Assembly (NCBI RefSeq): GCF_016808095.1
Contig: NC_068974.1
Coordinates: 20,568,825-20,632,824 of the forward strand
Direction: 5' to 3'
Length of the DNA: 64,000 nt
Source: Vigna angularis
Lineage: Eukaryota; Streptophyta; Magnoliopsida; Fabales; Fabaceae
The first letter of the stretch is position 1; every line of letters starts with the position of its first letter. This document shows positions 10,357 through 22,000 of the stretch, piece after piece. The notes under the pieces were generated by a model. That model worked only from the letters and a program-made list of their open reading frames with translations, made no database searches and was not told the origin of the DNA. The translations under genes were made by a program, and so were the position numbers.

Positions 10357-12619
10357 CTAATTATCCCTATCGACCTCCTCCTCAACCCGCCCGGCTTCAG
10401 CAGCTTCCACAGCTCCGGAAGGCACCTCGACTGCTGGATCTTCGTCGCCCATGGTGTTGAGATCCACGAGGACACCATCGAAAACATCCTTCTCGATGTC
10501 GAAACCCAAGGCGTACGGCTCCTGAATACCGGCCAGAAGGGACGCTTGCCGGAGGGCCTTGTTAAAACCCTCCTCGTGCTAAAAAACAATGGTCGCCTCG
10601 AGCTCAACGATCCTCTCATTGGCCTTCGCCAGATCGGCGGACAAAGCCCGGTTCGTCTTTTGGAGTCCTCAGAGCTTTGCTGGCGAGAAACCTTGGCCTT
10701 CAATTGGCTGCATTCCTCCACGAGCCGTTCGCGATCGCCCCGGGCGATCGCCAGACGATCGTTGGCTTCAGCGGCCTCCTTATTCGATTTCTCAAGATCG
10801 ACCTCCAGATGCTCGATCCTCTTGTCATATTCGTCTTGATTCAGGATCAACTGCTCCATTGCTGATTGGAGGGAGGACGAGTTCTTCTTCTCCGCCAGCA
10901 GCTCAGCGCGCACTTCCTCCAGTCCCGGGCGGTCGGCAAACTCCTTTAAGTACCGCGCAAGGGAGGCCGCCCGCGTGGACATCTCTAGCATGGCGTTGGT
11001 AAGTTCTACCTCAGAAAGAGGTTCGATGAGCACCCGCTGCGAGGAGCTCATGTGGAATTTCGTCCGGTTGCTCATGCTGAACGCCGGACTAAATATCCCG
11101 CCCGGAAGGGGAATCGCGGGAGTCCGCTCCTTGTCCTTCTCCTTCTCCTTGCCTTTACGGGCTCTCTTCGACGCCGACCGCGACGATGAGCCTTCCTTGT
11201 CCTTACGACCCTCCACCGCAGGATCCTTCCTTTTGCGCACCAAAGGGGCGCCAGAAGTGGTGGCCGCCTCGGAAGAAGGCTCCACAAAAACGGCTGCAAG
11301 ATCAGGAAGGGGATCCGGACCCGACCCCCGGCCTCTAGATGTAGTACCCCCGGCCTTTTCAACTTGGGGGGCTTGTTGTGCCTACGTGGAGCGCACGGGG
11401 GAAGGCGTCCGCCTGATGATCTCAAGGGCGGAGGACGAGGTGCGTTCGGCGCGACCTTCGGCCGGGCGGAGGATGAGCTGGCTCCACCCCGCTTTCGGGA
11501 TGCCATGTAGTTGGATTGACGGGGAGCAGGAGTCGTCATGAGTTCTGGAAAAAACAAACCAATTCAGAAACGTTAAGATCAATGTACTAAATACAAACAA
11601 ACTCAACATAATAATACCATACCGAACGCCTTTTGTCCACAATCCTCAAGACTAAGGCATTCGACCAAGTGACGGGTAGAAATCCGGCGGCGGAGGGCAT
11701 TGATGGTGCGTACGGCCTCTAAGTCAGATGGACTCAACGCCCGCACAGTGAACGCCTTTATTCTCCGGGGCTCCCTCGTCTAGTAAAAAGGGAACAACGG
11801 TTTCCCATCGCCATCGTGGAATTCATGGCGACCAGCGGCGTCAATGATTATTTTAAAGTAGTGATGCTTGAAGTTCTTGAACGAATCCGAGAAGGGGCGG
11901 AAGAGTGTCCTCTCCCGAACGGAGGTAAAGGACACCCAACCGCGAGTGGGAGGTGGACGGACTTCAAAATAGTGAAAGAAGACAGGAATAGTGGGAGTGA
12001 CGCCCACGGCCAGGCACATAGCCAAAAATGCTTGCACGGCCGCCCAAGAATTAGGATGCAGTTGCGCGGGAGCCACGTTAGCCTCCCGGAGGACGGCCAT
12101 TTGAAACTTGGTAAAAGGCACCCGGACGAAAAGATGAGTAAAGAAATTCACATACATGTAGAAGAAATCGTCCGGGCTCGACCTCTTTTCGTAGAAAACT
12201 CTTTCGTTTCTCATGCTAACTCCCGCCCGGATCAGTCGTGAGTCCTCTATATCCCGGATGATATGCGTACGATTGACCCTCCACTCCAGATCCTTACGGG
12301 AGCCGTACGCGGAAGCAAACAGGCCGGGAACGTAAGGAGCCCATTCAGATACCACTATCCCATAACCGTCCGGCTCGTAAGGAGAACCCTCCACCCGGAC
12401 GCCGCCTTGGAGCAAGAAGAGAGGCACGCCGTGGAATATCCGATCGCCCGCCGTGTTCGACGCCTCCGGATCCGGCCCCGAGAACTCAACAGCCTCATGC
12501 AGGAAGCGAGAAGAAACCGAACTAGGAGAATCGTCGCCGCTCCTTGTCGACCCCCCCCCCCCCCCCCGAACTCCGCCCGTCGACTCAGAACCAGAAGACT
12601 CAGTATGGACAACGGCCAT
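10357..12619 (-). pseudogene. Antisense additional gene of the Tat element (Transposase_28 / 'putative gypsy type transposon' type)
   Basis: The gene lies opposite to gag-pol, between pol and the 3' LTR. From ATG 12619 the protein has a Ser/Gly-rich start and a conserved globular region (EWAPYVPGLFASAYGSRKDL ... FQMAVLREANVAPAQLHPNS ... TRGWVSF) matching my memory of Pfam PF04195. An in-frame TAG at 11780-11782 interrupts it; the frame goes on to about 11630. A likely intron follows (donor near GTATGG at about 11627, acceptor TTTTTTCCAG near 11542). The second exon encodes a basic linker and a long coiled coil (ARYLKEFADRPGLEEVRAEL ... HLEVDLEKSNKEA), with frameshifts near the C run at about 11370 and near 10650, ending at TAG 10357-10359. 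Its function is unknown. A decayed homologue sits at 24578-26494. Confidence 0.75.
12550..12568 (+). repeat. Poly-C run inside the antisense gene
   Basis: A run of about 17 C encodes a glycine run near the start of the antisense protein. It is a slippage-prone site and its exact length is unreliable in any assembly. Confidence 0.7.
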
Positions 12620-12917
12620 TTATTACCTGAGGGAAAAAGAATTTGAAATCTTGAATGAAACGGAGAAAAGTGAAAATGACACCGTTCCCATCCGCTATTT
12701 ATAGGAAAAATTAGGTGTCGTTGAAGGCATCCGTGTCGTCCAGATCCAACGCAACCAACGCCCCAGATTTGAAGACGCTTCACCTTCCGCCAGTATGGAT
12801 GCAACACGTGTTTTCCCGCTAAAAGTCCAAACTCAAAAGCCCACCAGATCCGGCCCAACTACGGATCGCTATCCCACGCCGCACAACACTCGAAGTCCTA
12901 CGCGCACCACGTGCACT
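12620..12917. other. Upstream region of the antisense gene
   Basis: On the minus strand this is the leader and promoter area of the antisense gene. A CTATAAATAG lies at about 12693-12702, roughly 75-85 bases before its ATG, a good TATA position. Closer to the LTR a CCACGTG palindrome occurs at about 12907-12913. No coding region is seen. Confidence 0.5.
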
Positions 12918-12934
12918 AGGGCTTGGGGGGCTTG
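12918..12934 (+). promoter_or_regulatory. Polypurine tract of the Tat element
   Basis: AGGGCTTGGGGGGCTTG directly precedes the TG of the 3' LTR. A G-rich tract here primes plus-strand DNA synthesis in LTR elements. The same type of tract (ACTTGGGGGCT) precedes the LTR-like sequence at 26850. Confidence 0.75.
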
Positions 12935-13508
12935 TGTATCAGCAGGGACCGGACGCCGTATGGAAGGACATCCACGTCATTGGATTGCTAAACGCACCGG
13001 CCGCCCACATCAACGCATGAGACCCAAGGGTCATGTATTGTAGGGCGGCCGCCCATATACCCCGTCATCACACTGTTGTGAAAGGTTATGTATGGCTGGG
13101 CGGACACCCGCGCGCCCATACACAGAACTCACCCGAAGCCGGCCGGTCCCAAGGACAAGACCCGTGAGGACGGCCGGCCGTGCTACTAATCATCCTAGTT
13201 TAAGGTAAGTAGGGTTTAAAAGCTATTTGGGCTGAATTGGGTCGTGATTAACTTTTCACTAATCCCAAGCCCATAGTAAAAACTATAAATACAGATCCAT
13301 AGTGAGTGATAGATAGGTTGCATTTACTGCACATTTATTACTGTTTGAGAAAAACGCCTTAGCTCTCAACTGACTTTGGCATCGCAGAATCTTTTGTAGG
13401 TCTCCCACCGGCGAACTGAGAAGCGAACACAGAAGATCCGACGTACGGAAGACGAGAAGAGAGTGACGAGGAAACGTGGGACCAGCACTACCCCTCACAT
13501 CCGAAACA
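12935..13508 (+). repeat. 3' LTR of the Tat element
   Basis: It runs from TGTATCAG to CCGAAACA, 574 bp, about 96% identical by eye to the 5' LTR, with no length difference. The differences are scattered single bases. Confidence 0.92.
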
Positions 13509-13513
13509 ATAGT
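13509..13513. repeat. Target-site duplication, right (ATAGT)
   Basis: This is identical to 5163-5167 and confirms the boundaries of the Tat insertion. Confidence 0.9.
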
Positions 13514-13882
13514 CATTGTGACAGTTATATCAAGCATTAACAGATTTAAAAATGGTAACAAACTTAATCGAATACATATTGCATGCAATCGATTATGCAA
13601 CAATGTTAAGCAAAATTTTGAAAACTTTTCTCTTTCAAAAACTCTCACAGCACACTTGAAAACGTTTGTGCAAAGACATGAGTTTTAATCGATTCACCCC
13701 ATAATGTAATCGACTTAAAACTGTTGTTTTGCCACACAATTAAAATTCAACATTTGTGCTTGTGGTTTTTCTCATAAAAAACATGTGTGTTAAACTGAGA
13801 TTGGTCGAACAAACTCAGAACAAACTAAGTTTCCCTATTAATGAAGTATAGGGACAACCTAGGATCAATCCAAGGACTCAAA
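13514..13882 (-). repeat. LTR remnant (probably copia), part 2
   Basis: It continues the interrupted sequence of 4270-5162, again with AATCGATT and CGATTATG motifs on both strands. It ends where a CACTA transposon begins, so the same old LTR received two insertions. Confidence 0.45.
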
Positions 13883-13902
13883 GAACACTACAAGAAATTG
13901 GC

Positions 13903-14115
13903 GGATTATCGAAGGGTATTTACAGACGGCCTCACGGCCTTCGGTAAAAGTGATTTACCAACGGTCAGTTAGACTATTACCGAAGGTCTTTGAGCCCTCG
14001 GTATTGAATACAAAAATAGCGCAAAATACCGGCGGCCTTTTACCGAAGGTCCTTAGGCCCTCGGTAATGAAGTGGTGATTTTAAAAACCGAGGGTCCTAG
14101 GCCGTCGGTACGTTT
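13903..14115 (+). repeat. Left subterminal repeats of the CACTA element
   Basis: Several copies of TTACCGAAGG or its reverse, such as GGCCTTCGGTAA, occur in both orientations. In En/Spm elements subterminal repeats bind the element-encoded regulatory protein; that role here is inferred. Confidence 0.75.
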
Positions 14116-17100
14116 GATGGTGAATTAAAACCAAAACTTCTAATTTCCCTCTCCCATTTGGAGCTCGTTTGTGATTGAAACCCTATTTCCCTCTCCCTGC
14201 GAATCATCTCAGGCGCATTGTTTCTGTCGTCACGGTTGTTTTGAGGGCGTAACTGCGTCATCCTTCATTCGGTCGTGTTAGTGAGGCGGGATAGTGGTTG
14301 TCGTTGACGGTGTGAGGACGGTTGGTGACTGAGGCGACTGCCGTGGAGTAGGGAGGGTTGGTGACTGAGGCGTCATCCTTCATTCGGTAGGGTTGGAGCT
14401 GTTGTTGAGGGATTCTCTGGGAAGGGTGTTGGTGGACGGTGATTGGGGCATTTATTGCGGCTGCCGTGGAGTAGGGAGGGTGTTGCCGCTAGGATTGCAG
14501 TAAGGTTAGTGTTCTGTTCATGTGAATTTTAGGTTTGGGGCTTGCTCCTTAATTGATTGCTATTTCTTTTCGTGCTTCCAATTTCTTGCAAGTCATTCTA
14601 TATTGGATTGTGGTTGTGGTAGTAGGGGTCGTGCTTCGTGGATAGCGTGACGAGGGCATTGTGGTGGTGACGTGTTGTGGATGCTGCTTTAAGTGGTGGT
14701 CTACTTGGGCTGGGGCTGCCATTGCAGAGGGTGCTGTGGAGCTTTTTATCAGGTTTGCTAACTTCCACCGCTGTAGTTAACTGCATTTAAAAGTTCCTGT
14801 TTTAGTGCTGGATAATAGCATGATTGATCCTTATTTATGTTCTGGAAGAATTTAAACACTATATGTAACAGAAGATTTATGCACAAAGTTGTTTGTTTGT
14901 TTTTGTCGAACACCATCAAATATAGTTAGCTTCTACTTCTTGATTTGATATGAAACTGTACATCAGTATGTGAAAACTATGTATTGGATTTTGTGGTTGT
15001 TTTATCTGAATCTATACATTACAGCCAAGTAATAACCAATACTTATAATTGAATCGCTTGTTTGTTGCACAGTTTCTTTTGTTGTTTTTAAATAAGTTCC
15101 TTATAAAATATTTTTTATACATGAGTAAGATACAGTGTAATTTATAATTCCTTATTCAGAACTAAACTAGTACTACGTGAACCAACAAATTAAGTTCCCA
15201 GACTTCATAACGAAATCAACATCAGCCTAGAGGTTTAATTCTCTTTAGGTTGAGTCCTCTTATTCAATATAATATTATATTCATACAATGTACTCAGTCC
15301 ACATTACCCTTCTTTTTCATACCTTTAAACCAGTTAAGTGTGCCCTTCACCATGACCAGAAATAACTTTACAGTTACCTTTTATTTTCCCTCTTTCATTT
15401 ACCATTTAGACAATTTCATACTGGGCCACTTGGCCTCCACTTTCTCAGTTTCCCAAACATGGATGTTGACTCAAACACCATCATCGTGTTATGAGTGCAA
15501 AGAAAGAGTATAAAAATCAGCCTAAAATGTGACAGAAGTAGGAAAATTATAAACGTTTTGATTTGATATATGTCTGATTCTAATAATTGGTGCCTTGCCT
15601 GGCACCTTAGAATTTAGAAGGATACCAGTGTTGTTTTTAGTTTGTCCTTGGCCCATATTTATCTGTGACCTATATAAAATTTTATCAACGCTTATCATTC
15701 TGTGGTTCTGAATTTATGTATGTTTTAGTTATAACGATTTAACTTTATCTTCTGTTAATGGACCTAGAACATGATTCTGAAATAGAGCAATTGGACAGTG
15801 AGGCACAACTAAAGATCCTGCCAAATGTTATATTTCTTCAACTTAAAACCCAACCTATTTCCTACTCCTGGAATGTTGTTTTCCCCTATGCAAAATTTCC
15901 CATCTTCCTATCTCATTATTAAATCCGAAAGAGAATAATACAGTCCACAACATTTGCCTTTTGTCACTCCTTTAAACTCATGACCAATTTATTATCACAC
16001 TGCCACTGACCTTACTTGTACTTGTATTTCACTTAATTTATTCTTTCTCTTTTCTATTTCTCCCTTCTATATGTTATGATTATCCTTTCTTCATCTCTTA
16101 TTTTCCCACACTCTCTGTCCCGTGGAACTTCCCTCTATTAACAATAACACTTTCGCTTCATCATTCACCTTTCACACCACAATACAACAACCACTCCTAC
16201 TTTTCTTCAACACCAAAGTTAACTACATTTTCGTTTGGTACCTCAAGTGTGCTCAAAACAATTGGCATTAACAACAATGTCCACAAGTTATACAATGTAG
16301 CTTACACAAGTGGATCACACTAGAATCAAACAATTAGGGTCAAATATCTCTAACTATAGAATGTGCCAGAATAGGTGCACAGTGTTTGAACATATAAGAT
16401 ACCTATCCAACAATGAAAGGAGTGTAAAAGCTAGTTGGAAAGTTGTGTACTCAGTTCAGAAACTTCTACATATATACACATCATGAAATTGACAATAATG
16501 TATTAATAATAGAGGTGGAAAATGTACAACAGGAGACACCTGAAACAGTGACTAAACTATGTACTAAAGTTCTATTTAGCTCAAAATAACCAAAAACTTC
16601 CTTAAAAATTAATTCGCAATAGAACTTTAAACATCAAAATGTTAATTTAAAACTTGAAACATGAGTCAGCATTAAGTATATTTTTATACCAGTAAATTAT
16701 ACATACAGTTAGCAATATATTTTTAATGTAATGTATATAAAGAAATACTAAAAACAGTGGGATCTGAAGTAAATATACATAAAAGGAACTTAATTTGGAC
16801 AGTTTAGTCAAAGGTAATTGATCTTCATCATTGGAATAATAGGAAATGATATTTTTTAAGTTGTCTTTTGTTTGTAACTTTTTAAGAGCAATATTATGAT
16901 AAAATTTTGATCTAACATGAGACAAATTTGGGTAAGTAGTTGTAACAGTCTTTGACACTTGTTATGTGAACATCAGAGGTATGTGAAGTAGTCAGGAAAA
17001 CTAGTCATTGGAAACTAAATTTTATATATGCAGTTAGTGATCATGGTGAAAACTTCATCCTAAGAAATATTAAAACATGTACTTGTGTGAGGTCTCTTAA

Positions 17101-17619
17101 ACAGTCCACAGTATAATTGTTGATTGTCTCAATCATTACTTAACCTTCATTTTCTGTATGTGGGTTAGCCCTATGTTGATGTTGGTTTTGGTTCTCTTGA
17201 AGTTACAGTAGTAAAATACATAATCCAGATTGAGGTTTATATCATTTATAATATATGTACCAATTTTGTTATTAAAAAAATTTATTCCTTCATTGTTAGA
17301 AAATTTATTCCATATGCTTTTTATAGTTGTAATAATCTCTCTAATAATGAATAAAAAGTAATATTCTTGAACCAATATTAAGTAATACTAGATAATTTGA
17401 AGCAGATGAGTTTCTGAAAAGGGAATAGTAGGTGTCATTGTGGCAATGTGAGGATGGGTTGCATGTGATTTGATTTTATTGTAAATTTGCCATAATGTGT
17501 TATGGAAAACCAAGGTACGAAGCAGTACTTGTTTTTGTTAGGAAGTTCATTAGGAAAATATTATATATGTTAAAGTGTTAGGCTATTTGGAATGACTGCA
17601 CTTTCCATTTGATGTGTTA
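14116..17619. other. CACTA interior without a recognisable gene
   Basis: After a G/T-rich stretch at 14160-14480 (CTCTCCC, GTAGGGAGGGTT motifs, probably transcribed leader), the sequence is AT-rich, with only short open frames such as those at 15250-15513, 16647-16958 and 17136-17375. None has family features. The catalytic transposase gene would be expected here but is not seen. Confidence 0.5.
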
Positions 17620-18465
17620 GGGTGAGGTTTTAAAGGAGTTTTGGTCAGAAAGGGAGGACGAGAGTCTACTGGCTCATTGGAATACAGTAGAGTTTCGCAA
17701 TAAGTGTGCCAAAGCCTAGAGGAACAGAGCATCTGAAAGGGGTGGCACCCTGCATACTGGTGGGTCGATCACCATTTATGAGCATGCCATTCGTATGGTA
17801 AAATTTCATTACATAACTTTTTCTTTCATATATAAGTTATGTATTTTCTATTTCATATGTACACTTCTAATTGTAAATTATGTTACAGGCACAACCTCTG
17901 GGACGGGCGGTCCATGTTGATGAGGTCTTTGCACAGACTCGTGTAAGGAAGGGCACTAATCAATTCGTTGATGAAAGATATCGGAAGACTCATGTAAGCA
18001 AATAACACTATTACTATTACTAATTTTTCATTTATGTTATATCATTCTCTAACATTGCTTTTAATGTTTCAACAGGAAGAATTTTCTACGAGACTTTCAC
18101 AGGTTAGATCTGAACATGAGTCAGCTCCTACACCGGATGATGGCAGTAATGCAGAAGACGACACACGTAGGACACAGTGCTGGGTCGAGATCGTTGCTGG
18201 CAAGAAAAAGGGTCGTCTGTACGGTGCAGGACAACTTGCTGCAAACTATACAACATCGAGAGGAGGTACTCTGAAGCACCAACCTTCTTCTTCCACGACT
18301 GCTCCTGACGAGGTCGTTATCCGCCTCACGCAGGCACTAGAGCAACGTGACCAGGAAATCATTGATCTGAGAGCAGAGTTTACAAACTTTAAGGCTCTGG
18401 TCATGAGAGTGTTGCCTGAAACTTCACAGGACTGTATGTGCTTGAAAATTGTTTATGGATATTGA
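17620..18465 (+). pseudogene. CACTA accessory transposon protein (Transposase_24, Ptta/En/Spm type), broken
   Basis: Three blocks look like spliced exons. The first, about 17630-17797, reads in the style FWSEREDESLLAHW ... GGSITIYEHAIRM and has an in-frame TAG at 17717-17719. The second, 17889-17993, lies between TTACAG and GTAAGC and encodes LGRAVHVDEVFAQTRVRKG ... FVDERY. The third starts after CAACAG at 18077 and encodes EEFSTRLSQVR ... a hydrophilic linker and a C-terminal coiled coil (LTQALEQRDQEIIDLRAEF). This order is typical of PF03004 proteins carried by plant CACTA elements, presumably DNA-binding partners of the transposase. The stop codon makes it a pseudogene unless the exon is skipped. 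Confidence 0.75.
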
Positions 18466-18619
18466 TCAATGATTGCATCTTTGAGATGCACATTATGCAG
18501 GTCTGTATGTGCTTGAAAATTGTTTAGCAGGTCTGTTTGTGATTGAAAACTGTTATGCAGGTCTGTTTATGTTGTTGGTTTCGCCAAACATAATATTGTC
18601 CCTTACATTTCCCTCCAAC

Positions 18620-18998
18620 TTACCGAAGGCTTTTGCCCTTCAGTAAATACCCACGTTAGGCAATTACCGAAGGCTTTTGCCCTTCGGTAAAAACCCACGT
18701 TAGGCAATTACCGAAGGCCTTTCCCCTTCGGAAATTACCGAAGGCTCCTGGCCTTCAGAAATTACCGAAGGCTCCTGGCCTTCGGAAATTACCGAAGGCT
18801 TCCACCCTTCGGTAATTTCCGAAGGCTTATGCCCTTCGGTAATTACCGAAGGCTTTTGGCCCTCGGTAATTACCGAAGGGCAGAAGCCCTCGGTAATTGT
18901 TAGCGACAAGGGATTTACCGAGGGCTCATTGGTCGTCGATAAGCCGTCTGTAAATACCCTTTTCCGACGGCTTCTGGCATTTTCTGAGGGCTTATGGC
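18620..18998 (+). repeat. Right subterminal repeats of the CACTA element
   Basis: About nine spaced copies of ATTACCGAAGGCT...CCTTCGGTAAT form short inverted pairs 20-35 bases long. Each pair could fold into a hairpin. They mirror the left subterminal motifs. An apparent minus-strand protein made of ITEGQKPSV-like units is only the translation of this array. Confidence 0.85.
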
Positions 18999-19030
18999 CT
19001 TCGGTAATGCTCTTCTTTTTTGTAGTAGAA

Positions 19031-22000
19031 TTAAGTTTCAGAATGTAAAGTTAATTCTTGTTACTTATTTACTAATTACGAACTAACAGGTGGGGAAAAG
19101 GAATTAAAACAAAGAAAAAAAATAAACTAAAATCTGTTCAAAGAAAGAAAAAAATGAAGTACAAGAAAAAGAAATAGAAATCTAAACTGTTAAGAAATAA
19201 ACCTAAAATGTAAAGAAAAGATGGTATGAGACAAGAACAAACAATGCTATTTTGAACGAATATAAAAGCTGAGGAATCTAAATGTTAAATGACATGAGCC
19301 TAAATGAAATGATACAATGAAAAAAATGAACTTAATCTGGACAATGAAAGAATAGTATAATGAAGTGAAAAGTTAAAGTGGAATGAGTAAAGAACCTAAT
19401 ATCTAAGAATATAAAATCCAAAATCCAATTACCAAAATTCTCAAACAAAAAGAAATGACCAATTCAAATCTCTAAGCAAAGACAAAACAATATAAATGGA
19501 TGAAGAATTACTAAGTCAGAATCTAGAACACCTGGAACTATTACTCAAACACTAAATCATTGATTAGATTCATGAATTGGAATCCAAAATGCAAGGATTA
19601 ACACAACATAGTATTTATTTGCAACTCAGGAAGACATCCTATAAAAGTATACCCTCTTTGGAGTAATTAAGTCCCAAATCAGAACTTAGTTTGTGCAAAT
19701 GCATACTCTCTGTAACAAACCTCAACAATTTCAACTCTAATTCAATCTTCTAACTAATATCAGCAAACAAATATAAACTTCAAGATTTCTATCTAAACAT
19801 CAACATCACAATTCACTATAGTAAATCCAAACAAACTCAAAAATTTGCAAGAAAACAATAGAGAACTAACACTTAACCATCACAAACATTAAATCCAGAC
19901 CAAATATTTTGATTCATTCAGTGTTTTGAATTGCACCCTGACTCAAGGAGACACCTTGGAAAAGAAAAGCTCACTGTGGAGTCAATACAGTTTTTCTGAG
20001 TAGAGAAAACAAAGTGCAGTTTCACAATTCAAAACCTAAATAAAACAAAAAATTTTGATTCTGAAAAGACAACAATAACATAATTGAATTCACAGTATTT
20101 TTTTCCTTCATTAGACTCATCTCCAAACTCGAGAAGACATCTCGATAAGTCATGCTCACTGTGGAGTCATGTGATTCCTTAAGGAATTTCAACTGTGTGG
20201 AGTCACAGAGTCTAAATCGGAATTTTCAAAACAAACTAGAAAGGCTCGCACATCATCGATCAAGAACACAGATGTAATGAAACAGAGAAATCCACAAGCA
20301 CTCAACACATAGAAACATCAAGAACAAAAGTATTATTAACGAGAAACAAAGAAAACACAAGAATATACCAAACAATGTATGAGCGAGAACACAAGAACTC
20401 GAATCTACCGATAGCGTGTAAACCCTAATCGATGAAAGCGATAAACCTAGAATGCAGCTGCTCATACTCTATTCAGAAACTAAGAATTGTCAAAGTAAAG
20501 TGCATGTCTCTTTACATGGTGAAAGCCCCTTTTTATAGGGTTTGAAAAGAAAGAAAGAAAAATATAAGAAAAGGGGAACCTTGACGACGCTTTGAGCTTC
20601 TCCCCGTCAGATGGCCAGCTTTCATTTGCTCACGAGCTCCACTTCTAGTCATTCGATCGGCTTCTTCATCTTCACCGGTCAGTTCCAGTCAGCTCTCCGA
20701 GCAGCTCCTTCGTTCATCTTCTCTTTGGGCAAGTGATGCGCTCCAGCTTGGCGTCGTCATCTTTGGTCAGGACGCCTCTTCTCTTCGTCTCGCACATGAG
20801 CCCTAGCTTTTAGGTGTGCTTCTTCTTACTGAATTGCTAGGCAGAGAGACCACTAAGAAAGGCAACAGCTTCCAACGAAACTCTGCGTTTCATTAATCCC
20901 AAAACGGCGTAGTTGCACTAATTCAGCAAGCCCAAAACGCAGCAGCCCAATTGCCCAATGCAGCTGCAACATTTCAGTGTAGAATAGCAACAGTGGCGGC
21001 CCAATTCCAGCACAGCAACAACAACCCAACATATGTTTTTGTTGACCAAATTCAGCTCAAAAAAGAAGTCTGCAAAAAGAAAAAAATGTATTAAAGAAGA
21101 GTAAAAAAAACAACCTATTCTAAAATATATTTTTATTTTGTTTTCTAAAGTATTTTTCTAAAAAGAATCTAATCATTCAAAAACCTATTTTATTTGCCTA
21201 AAAAGAGAAAATTAACCAAATTTTTATTTAAAAGCTATTTCTAAGTATTTAAACTAATCGATTCTATTTCTAAAGAATTAAAGACTAAAGAAGCTTAAGA
21301 AAAGAATTTTAACAAAGAAAAATATGCAAAACTAGAGTGTTATCAATGTGTCATGCATTCATGTATAAAATCACATATATAACACAGTGAAATGCAATGA
21401 ACATCAAAACAGTAACACAATCATGTTCTCATATACGCATATAATAGGTAAGCATATAACATCTAACACATAATTCACATGTGTTATTAATTATGCGTTG
21501 TCATCATTCAACTAGACCAGTGCTCCCCCTATCAACAATCTCAACACATTTGAACAACACCACAAATCAAATTAAAAGTGACCAAATGAATAGTAGAGAA
21601 GGCTGAATCAGATTTACTTTAATGGACAAAACCAGAATTCCAAAAATGACAAATAAATGAATTAAAGCTACAACAACAGGTTGGCACATCAAAAGGAACT
21701 TAAGAGTGGTTATAAAACTGATTACTAAAGAAAGAAAAACCAAAATGCAAGTTGAAATCAAGGTGAAACCAAATTGTTTGATATTTCCCAAAACTGTTTA
21801 ATGAAATGCCCCAAAGAGAATCAGATTTTGTGTTTTGGGGTTTTAACAGCTTCAAACTAGATTGCACGGTTCTATAGGCTTTTTGACACTTGATATGACT
21901 TATTTTGATAATTTATTTTCAATCTAAAATAATGAACCAACTCTTTCTACAATCCAAATTGAATTTTGAAGATTAAATCATCAAAATAGAATCAGTTTTC

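Larger units (their letters stand above)
5168..13508 (+). mobile_element. Complete Ty3/gypsy Tat-lineage LTR retrotransposon, defective
   Basis: The element is 8341 bp. It has two 574-bp LTRs (5168-5741, 12935-13508) beginning TG and ending CA, a primer binding site, a plus-strand gag-pro-pol gene, a 3' tandem repeat, a long antisense gene, and a purine-rich tract before the 3' LTR. A perfect ATAGT duplication flanks it. By eye I count about 23 mismatches between LTRs (about 96% identity, mainly transitions), so the insertion is fairly recent on a plant time scale. The Tat call rests on a second (archaeal-type) RNase H after the usual RNase H and on the antisense 'putative gypsy-type transposon' gene. 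Two stop codons and loss of the integrase core make it non-autonomous. Confidence 0.93.
13886..19027 (+). mobile_element. CACTA (En/Spm-type) DNA transposon, defective
   Basis: The left end is CACTACAAGAAATTGG at 13886. The right end, read on the minus strand, is TACTACAAAAAAGAAG, which differs from CACTA at the first base. A 3-bp GAA duplication flanks it (13883-13885, 19028-19030), as expected for CACTA elements. Both ends carry arrays of CCGAAGG/CCTTCGG inverted motifs. The 5142-bp interior has a broken Transposase_24-like gene at about 17620-18465, and I found no catalytic TNP2 (Transposase_21) region, so the element is non-autonomous. Confidence 0.88.

Noticed and set aside
10342..12704. 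Plus-strand open frames over the antisense gene
   Set aside because: They are shadows of the minus-strand gene, which has the conserved region, coiled coil and intron signals.
18700..18909. 69-residue minus-strand protein with ITEGQKPSV repeats
   Set aside because: It is the translation of the CACTA subterminal repeat array, not a gene.
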